Origin: Pseudomonadota bacterium
Lineage (GTDB): Bacteria; Pseudomonadota; Alphaproteobacteria; Acetobacterales; Acetobacteraceae
DNA length: 37,388 nt
Direction of reading: 5' to 3'
Assembly: GCA_018240405.1 (NCBI GenBank)
Contig: JAFEFW010000009.1
Coordinates: forward strand, 1 to 37,388
In this document: positions 23,059 to 30,664 of the stretch, in pieces
Position numbering within the stretch: the first letter of the stretch is position 1
Layout of the letters: every line of letters begins with the position of its first letter
Position numbers and translations under genes: made by a program
The notes under the pieces: model-generated
The model's database searches: none
The model's input: only the letters and a program-made list of their open reading frames with translations
Told to the model about the DNA's origin: nothing

Positions 23059-24231
23059 TTACTCCCGTTCCAGGATGACAGTGCTGCCGCAATGGCGCGT
23101 GCCGAGCGAGCCGCCGGTGCCGTGGGCAAGGGCGAGGTCGCAGTTCTTCACCTGCACCGCCGGATGCGCTTCGCCGCGCAACTGACGCACCGCCTCGATG
23201 ATCTTGGTGATGCCGCCGCGATTCGCCGGGTGGTTGGAGCAGAGTCCGCCACCATCGGTGTTGAACGGCAGCTTGCCGGTGCCGGAGATCAGGTTGCCGT
23301 CCTGCACGAACTGGCCGCCCTTGCCCTTTTCGCAGAAGCCCAGATCCTCAAGCTGCATCAGCACGGTGATGGTGAAGCTGTCGTAGATCGAGGCGTACTT
23401 GATGTCGGACGGCTTGATGCCTGCCATTTCCCACGCCGGCGGGCCGGAATGGCGCGCCGCGGTGTAGGTCAGATCGACCTCGCCGCCCATCTGATGCTTC
23501 GGCGACTCGCCGACGCCGATCACCTTCACCAGCGGCCGCTTCAGGCTCTTGGCGATTTCCGGCTTCGTGATGACCAGCGCGCCGCCACCGTCGGAGATGA
23601 CGCAGCAGTCCAGGCGGTGCAGCGGCGTGGAGACCATCGGCGAGGATACAACGTCCTGCACGGTCACGACGTCGCGCAGCATGGCGTGCGGGTTGTGCTG
23701 GGCATGGTGCGAAGCGGCGACCTTGATCCAGGCAAGCTGCTCACTGGTTGTCCCGTACTCATACATATGGCGCGCGGCGCACATGGCGTACTGGTTCACC
23801 ACGGTCGGGCCGTATGGATACTCGAACTGATTGACCGGATCGACCGGGCTGCCGGCGCGGGGTGCGGTGCCGGTGGCCATGCCTTCACTGCGCGGGCGTC
23901 CTGCCAGCGTCACCAGCGCGACATTGCAACGACCCGCCGCGATCGACTCCAGCGCGTGGCCGACGGCCACCTGGTATGACGAACCGCCGACATCGGTGCT
24001 GTCGATATGGCGCAGCTTGAGGTTCATGTAGTCGGCCATGGACAGGCCGCCGAGTGAACCGGGTGCATCGCCGGCGCAGAAATAGCCGTCAACGTCGTCC
24101 TTGGTCAGGCCGGCGTCTTCCAGCGCGCCGCGTGCACATTCTGCATGGAGCAGGGCGACCGACTTGTCTGTCGCCTTTCGCGTGGGGTGTTCCCACGCCC
24201 CCACGATATATCCAGCACCTTTCAAACTCAT
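23059..24231 (-). CDS. SCP-x/Ltp2-type thiolase-like protein without the nucleophilic cysteine
   Basis: A 390-residue thiolase-fold protein of the lipid-transfer/SCP-x branch. The N-terminal nucleophile position reads TDVGGSSYQVAVGHA (Ser84-Ser85 where thiolases have Cys). The histidine in CSNHPANRGG and the C-terminal cysteine in GTRHCGSTVIL remain, as does IYDSFTITVLMQLEDLG. Such proteins with a DUF35 partner can act as retro-aldolases on acyl-CoA side chains (Ltp2) rather than as thiolases, so classical thiolysis is doubtful. The ATG at 24231 has GGGGAG upstream. It is transcribed with the DUF35 gene and diverges from the response regulator. Confidence 0.88.
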   Translation of the reverse strand: MSLKGAGYIVGAWEHPTRKATDKSVALLHAECARGALEDAGLTKDDVDGYFCAGDAPGSLGGLSMADYMNLKLRHIDSTDVGGSSYQVAVGHALESIAAGRCNVALVTLAGRPRSEGMATGTAPRAGSPVDPVNQFEYPYGPTVVNQYAMCAARHMYEYGTTSEQLAWIKVAASHHAQHNPHAMLRDVVTVQDVVSSPMVSTPLHRLDCCVISDGGGALVITKPEIAKSLKRPLVKVIGVGESPKHQMGGEVDLTYTAARHSGPPAWEMAGIKPSDIKYASIYDSFTITVLMQLEDLGFCEKGKGGQFVQDGNLISGTGKLPFNTDGGGLCSNHPANRGGITKIIEAVRQLRGEAHPAVQVKNCDLALAHGTGGSLGTRHCGSTVILERE

Positions 24232-24470
24232 GCTTCACTCCCCATCAGGGCTGTTTCGGCTGCCCCCGTTATCCGGTTGGATTGCGTGGGACAGCCCGTG
24301 ATCGGCTGTCACGAGCGGCGATTATACCCATCGGTAGCGGTTCGGCTACCCCGCCTGCTGGTGAGCGCGTCGCCAGCCTGGGGATTGCAAATTATGTCTA
24401 GACCGATGTTGCACTTGTTTGTGACACAATCCGGGTGCAAGGGTTTCGTAGGGGACCGGAAGGTGACACG

Positions 24471-25196
24471 ATGGACACGTCTTCACATATCGCTGTGGTC
24501 GAGGATGATCCCGACATCAGCCGCATGATGGTTTCGTGCATGACGGAGCATGGGTTCGAAGTCACGCCAACGACGAACGGGCGTGATCTCGATCGTGTGA
24601 TGTCGTCGGAAAAGATCGACCTTGTGATCCTTGACGTCGGCCTGCCTGGAGAGGACGGGCTGTCGATCTGCCGGCGTCTGCGTGGCAAGTCAGCCGTACC
24701 TATTATCATGGTGACCGGCCGCGGGTCGGATACCGACCGCATCGTCGGACTGGAGATTGGCGCCGACGATTACCTGCCGAAGCCGTTCAACCCGCGCGAA
24801 CTCGTTGCGCGCGTGAAGGCGGTGATGCGGCGCAGCACCATGTCGGAGCAGCAACAGACTGACTCGGCGCGGATCTTGATGTTTGAGGGCTGGAAGCTGG
24901 ACCTTGCCCGCCGGCAGTTGTTTGACCCGGACGGTGAGCCACGTTCCCTGACCAGCGGTGAGTTCAACATCCTGGCGATCTTCTGCAATAACCCGCGCAA
25001 GGTCCTGTCGCGCGATGAGTTGCTGGACCAGTTGCACGGCCGCGCGGCGGCGGTGTTCGACCGCAGCGTCGACGTGCAGATCAGCCGCCTGCGCCGCAAA
25101 ATCGAGAGCAAGACGAAGGACCCGTCCTTCATCAAGACGATTCGCTACGGCGGCTATTTCTTCACCCCACAGGTGACCGTCGTCCACGAGAACTGA
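24471..25196 (+). CDS. OmpR/PhoB-type response regulator (orphan)
   Basis: A 241-residue two-component response regulator: receiver domain (about 5-120) with acidic pocket E11/D12, phospho-acceptor Asp55 in LDVGLPGEDG, Thr near 83 in IMVTGRG and Lys near 105 in YLPKPFNP. A C-terminal winged helix follows (LTSGEFNILAIFCNNPRKVLSRDELLDQLHG, VDVQISRLRRKIE, IKTIRYGGYFF). I chose the ATG at 24471 with GGAAGG upstream rather than the start 12 codons earlier. No histidine kinase is adjacent, so the partner kinase is elsewhere. Transcription ends at the strong terminator at 25219. Confidence 0.93.
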   Translation: MDTSSHIAVVEDDPDISRMMVSCMTEHGFEVTPTTNGRDLDRVMSSEKIDLVILDVGLPGEDGLSICRRLRGKSAVPIIMVTGRGSDTDRIVGLEIGADDYLPKPFNPRELVARVKAVMRRSTMSEQQQTDSARILMFEGWKLDLARRQLFDPDGEPRSLTSGEFNILAIFCNNPRKVLSRDELLDQLHGRAAAVFDRSVDVQISRLRRKIESKTKDPSFIKTIRYGGYFFTPQVTVVHEN

Positions 25197-25218
25197 GTCG
25201 CACTGAGCGGCCGGGTAT

Positions 25219-25247
25219 GGGGCGCCCGTCTTCGGCGCCCCTTTTTT
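25219..25247 (+). terminator. Rho-independent terminator of the response regulator
   Basis: GGGGCGCC pairs perfectly with GGCGCCCC across a 7-nt loop and is followed at once by six T, 22 nt after the TGA. It is the clearest intrinsic terminator in the window. Confidence 0.92.
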
Positions 25248-25436
25248 GCGTCTACGCGATCGCGGACCAGGGCGCGGGACGGTCGGCGTCCGACCCTCCG
25301 CCCGTGCTTCATAACCTGACGCGTCCGTATGCGCGCTTAAATGTAGCGAAACCGCCGTCCGATGAGCCGGCAAAGCGTCGCGAGCGGCCACGACTTCTCC
25401 TTGACGTCACGGTCGAGAACGCGAGACGCATAGCCA

Positions 25437-25463
25437 GGCGTGGATGGAGGACCCCTGTCCTCC
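25437..25463. repeat. Variant arm of the palindromic repeat with a covarying stem
   Basis: GGCGTGGATGG, identical to the inner arm of the bchD copy, is followed by GGAGGAC-CCCT-GTCCTCC instead of GGCGGGC-CTTC-GCCCGCC (sharing the GG). The 7-4-7 architecture is kept, and two stem positions have changed on both sides. Confidence 0.6.
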
Positions 25464-25561
25464 GGCTCTGTTCCGCCGGCCGATAATTTCGCTTTCCGAT
25501 GACGGCCGGCCGGCTGGATGTGCTAGGGTCAGGCGACGTTCTACCCCTAAGGCCCAACGCC

Positions 25562-28500
25562 ATGCTCCTGCGCCTGCTTGCAGTCCTGCTGATCCTGTTC
25601 GGCACGCTTGCGCATGGACCGGCCTGGGCCGATGACCCGATCCCATCGGGCTTACAGTCGGACAGTTCTGCCTGGATACGGGAGTTAGCAAAAGCATTCC
25701 CGGCGGGCAGTAACGCGCAGCAGAAGAAGGACGCGGACCAGCAGGTTGCCGCGGCTCTGGCGAAGAAGGACGCACCTGCTGCCATTACCGCGCTGGAACG
25801 CCGCATCGGCATGGGCGACGTACAGGCCCCCACCTTCCTCACCATCGCGCGGCTCTATGCGGAGCGGTCGCCGCCGGACTGGCGCAAGGCCCTGGCGGCC
25901 GCCACGCGTGCTTATAGCTACACGGACGCGGCGGACCAGCAGGCGCAGGCCCTGCTGCTGATCGCCAAGGGTTTGCGTGCGCAGGGTCTGCATGCCGCCG
26001 CCATCCCGGTGCTCGAAGCAGCCGTGGACCGCGCCGATACCCCGGCAAACAAGGCGCTGCTTGCCGATGCACAACGCGCCGTCGGCGTCCTGCTGCGGGA
26101 GGTGCGGACCGAATCCGAGGCCGATCCGGCCCGCGCCTGCGTCAGCTTCAGCGTGCCGCCAACCCGCCGCACTGATTTTCAGCCGCAGGACTGGGTACGG
26201 ATCGATCCGGCGCAGCAAAATATTGCCGTGACGCTGGAGGGCAAGGAGATCTGCGTCTCCGGGCTGCCCTGGGCGGCAACGACGAAGCTGACGTTCAAGT
26301 CAGGGATGCCAGCCGAACAGGGCCTGTCGCTTACCGCGGACCTGATCGTGCCGGTCGCGATGCCCGGCCGCAAACCGCGCATCGACTTTGATACGCGCTT
26401 CTATGTCCTGCCGCGGGGCCAGGTCCCGGCGGTGACGCTGAACACGGTCAATCTGTCCTCAGTCAACCTGAAGCTGATGCGGCTGACGGAGCGCAACATT
26501 CCGCCGTTCCTGCGCGACTCGAAGCTGGGTGAACCGGTGTCGAAGTGGACCGCCACGGAGATCGGCGAGACCAACGGGCGGGTCGTGTGGGAGGGGAAGG
26601 CCGACATCCCGACCTGGCAGCCGAACCGCACGGCACGGACCAAGTTGCCGTTCCCCGAGTCGCTCGCAAATGCCGGACCCGGCCTCTATGCGCTGCTGGC
26701 CACGCCTGGCGATGGCACACGGGACTACGACGTCGCGTCGGTGCAGATGGTGCTGCGCACCGATCTCGCGCCGACGGTCTGGCGGGGTTCGGACGGGCTG
26801 ACCGTGCAGGTGCGATCCTATGGCGACGCCGAACCGCGTGCGGGTGTGCGGCTCGACCTGTTAGCGCGCAACAACGATATCCTTGGCCAGGCAACCACGG
26901 ACGCGGACGGCGTCGGCCGGTTCCCGATCGCGCTGCTGCGGGGTGAAGGACCGCTGGCGCCCTCCGTCGTGCACGCCTTCGGCGGTCCGGACGACTTTGC
27001 CGCGCTCGATCTGACCACCGCATCATTCGACCTGTCGGACCGCGGCGTATCCGGGCAGGCGCATCCCGGGCCGATCGATTCCTATGTGTGGCTCGACCGT
27101 GGCATCTACCGTCCCGGCGAGACCGTGCAGGTCATGGCGCTGCTGCGTGACAATGCTGGGCGGCCGCTCGACATCCCGGCGCGCGTGACGGTGCGTCGTC
27201 CGAACGGACAGGTGTTCACCCAGGCCACCCCGCCGCGCCAGGCAGACGGCGCGATCCACCTGCCGGTCACGTTGTCGCGCGGCGCCGCGGCTGGCACCTG
27301 GAGCGTGGAACTGCACGCCGATCCGAATGGCGCGCCGATCGGCAGCACCGATTTCCGGGTCGACAATTTCATCCCGGACCGGCTGGCGGTGGAGATGCCG
27401 TCACCGCCGCAATTCCTGCCCGTCGGACGGAAAACGACGATCGGCGTCACCGCGCGCTATCTCTACGGCGCGCCGGCCGCACAACTGTCTGCCGAAGGCT
27501 CGCTGCGGCTGGAGGTCGACGCGACGCCCTTTGCGGACCGCGCGGGTTGGCGCTTCGGGCTGGTCGATGAGCCGTTCGCCCCAGACCAGATCCCGGTCAC
27601 GGTGCCAACCACGGACGGCGACGGCCGAACCGAGTTGGCGGTGACGCTGGACAAGGTGCCCGATACAACCCGCCCGCTGAAGGCGGAGCTTGAGGTGGCG
27701 GTGAACGATCCGTCCGGCCATGCCGCCTACGCCAGAGCGTCACTGCCGGTGCGCGGCACCGCGCCGCTGATCGGCCTGAAGCCTGGCTTTATTGACGACG
27801 CGGTCAATGCCGATACCGAAGCGGCGTTCGACATCGTGGCGCTGAAGCCTGACGGCACACCCACTGCCATGAAGGCGCGGCTGCGCCTGGTGCGGGAGCG
27901 GCCGGACTGGCGCCTGGTGATGCGCGACGGCAGCGCCCGCTACCAGACGGTGTGGAAGGATGAGCCGCTGGAGACGCGCGACATCGACCTGAAGGCGGAC
28001 GCGCCGCTGCATGTCACCAAGACGCTGCCCTGGGGCCGCTACCGGATCGAGGTCGCGCAGACCGGCGGCATGGCGATTACCTCGTACCGGTTCCGCTCCG
28101 GCTGGGCGAGTTCCGAGTCGCCGGATGTGCCTGACAAGGTGGACGTTTCCGTCGACCGGCCGATGGCGCCGGCGGGCGAGAACGTACGCGTGCATATCGA
28201 TGCGCCCTTTGCTGGCCAGGCGACGTTGCTGGTGCTGTCCGACCGGGTGCACGCGCTGCGCAACCTGCCCGTCCCGGCTGGCGGCACCGAAGTCAGCATC
28301 CCGGTTTCGGCTGACTGGGGCCCCGGTGCCTATGTCACGGTGCACGTCTTCCGCGGCGGCACCGACTCGAAGCGGCCGAACCGTGCGATTGGCCTGGTCT
28401 GGGTCGGCGTCGATCCCTCCGCACGCAAGCTGGATGTGGCGTTTGAGGCGCCGCAGCGGACCGCGCCGCGCCAGCGTACGGTGGTGCCGCTGCGCACTGC

Positions 28501-30664
28501 GCCGGGTGCCTGGGTCAGCGTTGCCGCGGTGGACGAGGGCATCCTGCGCCTGACCCGCTTCGTCTCCCCCGACCCAGCGCCGCATTTCCTCGGCCGCCGC
28601 ATCCTGGGCCTGGATATCCGTGACGACTGGGGCCGCCTGCTGGCGCCGCCGGACGGCACGCCAACCGTGCTGCGGCAGGGCGGCGACGAGTTCGGCACCA
28701 TGCCGCGCGAGGATCCCACGCGGACCGTGACGCTGTTCTTCCCGCCGATGCAGGCCGGGCCGGACGGCGTCGTGCAGGTGCCGCTGGATATCGGCGACTT
28801 CAACGGCCAGGTGCGGCTCATGGCGGTGGCCTGGCAGGGCAGCCGGATCGGCTCCGCCTCGGCCGACGTCATCGTACGCGACCCGCTGATCGCCGAGGCG
28901 CTGCCGCCGCGCTTCCTCGCCCCCGGAGACGAAGCCAGGCTGGCCGTGCTGCTGCATAATCTGGACCTGCCGGGCGGCGAGGCCAGCGCGAAAATCTCGC
29001 TGGAAGGGCCGTTGACGCTGACCGGTCCGGATCGGCTGAGCGCGAACCTTGCGCCGGGTGCCAGTGCCGTGCCGTTCACGTCGCTTAAGGCAACCGGTGC
29101 CGGGACTGCGGTGATCCGGCTGCAGGCCAGCGGGCCCGACCGGTTCAACGTCACGCATGAATGGCGGCTGACGGTGGCGCCCGCTCGCCCGGCGGTGACG
29201 GTGGTCAGCGGTCAGGAGGTAGCCCCCGGCGCCGAGGTGAAGCTGCCCGTGCCGATTGCCTCCTTTATCCCCGGCACCTGGACCGCCACCGCCACACTCG
29301 GCGCGCCGGTGCGCTACGATGTCGGCGCGCTGACCGAGGCGCTGGAAGAGTACCAGATGACCTGCCTGGAGCAGCTCACGAGCCGCGGCCTGCCGTTGGT
29401 GATGCTCCCCGATGGCGCCTTCCCTTGGGGCGATCGCGCCGGGCGCCTGCAGGCTTCCGTCAACGCCGTGCTCGACCGGCAGCGCTATGACGGGTCCTTC
29501 GCCTTGTGGCGCGCCAGCGGCGAGCCGGTGGCCTGGCTGTCCAACTACGCGGTCGAATTCCTGCTGCGCGCGCGCAAGGCCGGTGCCGTGGTGCCGCCTC
29601 CGGCGATGGAGGCTGCGCTGAAGCGCCTGGGCGAAGACAGCGAAGGTCCGGACAATACCGCGGAGTCGCGCGCGGACTACGCCTACCGGCTGTACGTGCT
29701 GGCCATGGCCGGGCGCGGCGAACCCGGCGCGGCGCGGGTACTGTTCGAGCAATTGAAGGACCTGCCGACGCCACTGGCCAAGGCGCAGCTTGGGGCCGCC
29801 CTGGCGCTGGCGCACGACACGCCGCGCGCCGAGGCGGCGTTTGCCGCCGCGGTCGCTGCGCCGGCGCGGAAATGGTGGTCGTTCGACTACGGCTCGACGC
29901 TGCGGGACCAGGCAGCAACGCTGGTACTGATGAAAGAGAGCGGCGTCGTCCAGGACAAGGTGACGCTGCTGGCGGCCTCGCTGCCGGGCGCCGACCTCGC
30001 GGTGCAGCGGCTCAACACGCAGGAGCAGGCGTGGCTTGTCGCCGCGGCCGGCGCGCTCGGCCGCACCGGGGGCAACACCCAGGTGATGCTGAACGGTACG
30101 AAACTGCCGGAGGCGCCGGTTGTCTCATCCCGGCTGGCGCAGGAGGCGACGCTGCAGAATCTGGGCCGGCGGGCTGTCTGGGCCAGCGTCGCTACGGCCG
30201 GCGTTCCCGCCACGCCGCTGCCGGCCTCGCGCAATCAGATGCAGATCCGGCGGAAGTTCTTCACGCTGGGTGGCGAGACGCTGAACCTCGATACGCTGAA
30301 GCAGAACACCAGCTTTGTGCTGGTGCTGGAGGGCAAGGCCGAGGACGGGATGGAGCGCACGGCGCTGCTGACCCAGGGCCTGCCGGCAGGCTGGGAGGTC
30401 GTCGGTCGTATTTCCGACGGTGCCGCCGCCGGGATGCCCTGGCTGGCGGACCTCACCGAGGTGGACGCGCAGGCGGCGGCCGATGACCGGTTCGCCGCGG
30501 TGCTGTCGCTGAAGGACAAGCCGGAGTTCCGCATCGCCGTGCGGCTGCGGGCAGTGACACCGGGCTCGTTCGAGCTGCCGGGCGCCGAGGTGTCGGATAT
30601 GTACGCCCCCGCCGTCTACGCACGGCAGGGCGTGAACCGCATCAAGGTGCTGCCGCCTGAATGA
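25562..30664 (+). CDS. Bacterial alpha-2-macroglobulin (protease-trapping defence protein)
   Basis: A 1700-residue periplasmic alpha-2-macroglobulin. I chose the ATG at 25562, which begins a clear signal peptide (MLLRLLAVLLILFGTLAHG, cleavage after AWA); it has no lipobox, unlike the lipoprotein of E. coli (YfhM). N-terminal helical repeats (about 60-190) precede macroglobulin domains, including the MG-type segment DSYVWLDRGIYRPGETV near 510. The thioester motif CLEQ is intact (Cys1268 in YQMTCLEQLTSR) in an alpha/alpha-toroid region, with a C-terminal receptor-like domain. The thioester traps attacking proteases. Its TGA overlaps the pbpC ATG by 4 bp, the usual pairing, in which PBP1C repairs peptidoglycan while the macroglobulin blocks proteases. 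Confidence 0.95.
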   Translation: MLLRLLAVLLILFGTLAHGPAWADDPIPSGLQSDSSAWIRELAKAFPAGSNAQQKKDADQQVAAALAKKDAPAAITALERRIGMGDVQAPTFLTIARLYAERSPPDWRKALAAATRAYSYTDAADQQAQALLLIAKGLRAQGLHAAAIPVLEAAVDRADTPANKALLADAQRAVGVLLREVRTESEADPARACVSFSVPPTRRTDFQPQDWVRIDPAQQNIAVTLEGKEICVSGLPWAATTKLTFKSGMPAEQGLSLTADLIVPVAMPGRKPRIDFDTRFYVLPRGQVPAVTLNTVNLSSVNLKLMRLTERNIPPFLRDSKLGEPVSKWTATEIGETNGRVVWEGKADIPTWQPNRTARTKLPFPESLANAGPGLYALLATPGDGTRDYDVASVQMVLRTDLAPTVWRGSDGLTVQVRSYGDAEPRAGVRLDLLARNNDILGQATTDADGVGRFPIALLRGEGPLAPSVVHAFGGPDDFAALDLTTASFDLSDRGVSGQAHPGPIDSYVWLDRGIYRPGETVQVMALLRDNAGRPLDIPARVTVRRPNGQVFTQATPPRQADGAIHLPVTLSRGAAAGTWSVELHADPNGAPIGSTDFRVDNFIPDRLAVEMPSPPQFLPVGRKTTIGVTARYLYGAPAAQLSAEGSLRLEVDATPFADRAGWRFGLVDEPFAPDQIPVTVPTTDGDGRTELAVTLDKVPDTTRPLKAELEVAVNDPSGHAAYARASLPVRGTAPLIGLKPGFIDDAVNADTEAAFDIVALKPDGTPTAMKARLRLVRERPDWRLVMRDGSARYQTVWKDEPLETRDIDLKADAPLHVTKTLPWGRYRIEVAQTGGMAITSYRFRSGWASSESPDVPDKVDVSVDRPMAPAGENVRVHIDAPFAGQATLLVLSDRVHALRNLPVPAGGTEVSIPVSADWGPGAYVTVHVFRGGTDSKRPNRAIGLVWVGVDPSARKLDVAFEAPQRTAPRQRTVVPLRTAPGAWVSVAAVDEGILRLTRFVSPDPAPHFLGRRILGLDIRDDWGRLLAPPDGTPTVLRQGGDEFGTMPREDPTRTVTLFFPPMQAGPDGVVQVPLDIGDFNGQVRLMAVAWQGSRIGSASADVIVRDPLIAEALPPRFLAPGDEARLAVLLHNLDLPGGEASAKISLEGPLTLTGPDRLSANLAPGASAVPFTSLKATGAGTAVIRLQASGPDRFNVTHEWRLTVAPARPAVTVVSGQEVAPGAEVKLPVPIASFIPGTWTATATLGAPVRYDVGALTEALEEYQMTCLEQLTSRGLPLVMLPDGAFPWGDRAGRLQASVNAVLDRQRYDGSFALWRASGEPVAWLSNYAVEFLLRARKAGAVVPPPAMEAALKRLGEDSEGPDNTAESRADYAYRLYVLAMAGRGEPGAARVLFEQLKDLPTPLAKAQLGAALALAHDTPRAEAAFAAAVAAPARKWWSFDYGSTLRDQAATLVLMKESGVVQDKVTLLAASLPGADLAVQRLNTQEQAWLVAAAGALGRTGGNTQVMLNGTKLPEAPVVSSRLAQEATLQNLGRRAVWASVATAGVPATPLPASRNQMQIRRKFFTLGGETLNLDTLKQNTSFVLVLEGKAEDGMERTALLTQGLPAGWEVVGRISDGAAAGMPWLADLTEVDAQAAADDRFAAVLSLKDKPEFRIAVRLRAVTPGSFELPGAEVSDMYAPAVYARQGVNRIKVLPPE

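Larger units (their letters stand above)
25197..25561. other. Intergenic region: terminator plus a variant repeat arm
   Basis: No gene seen. It contains the terminator of the response regulator (25219-25247) and a repeat-like arm (25437-25463). The 5' leader of the alpha-2-macroglobulin gene occupies the end. The remainder shows nothing recognisable. Confidence 0.6.

Noticed and set aside
27740-29815. A 691-codon open frame antisense to the alpha-2-macroglobulin gene
   Set aside because: High-GC genes commonly leave long open frames on the other strand. The translation is Arg/His/Gln-rich with no recognisable domain, while the sense frame has clear domains and motifs.
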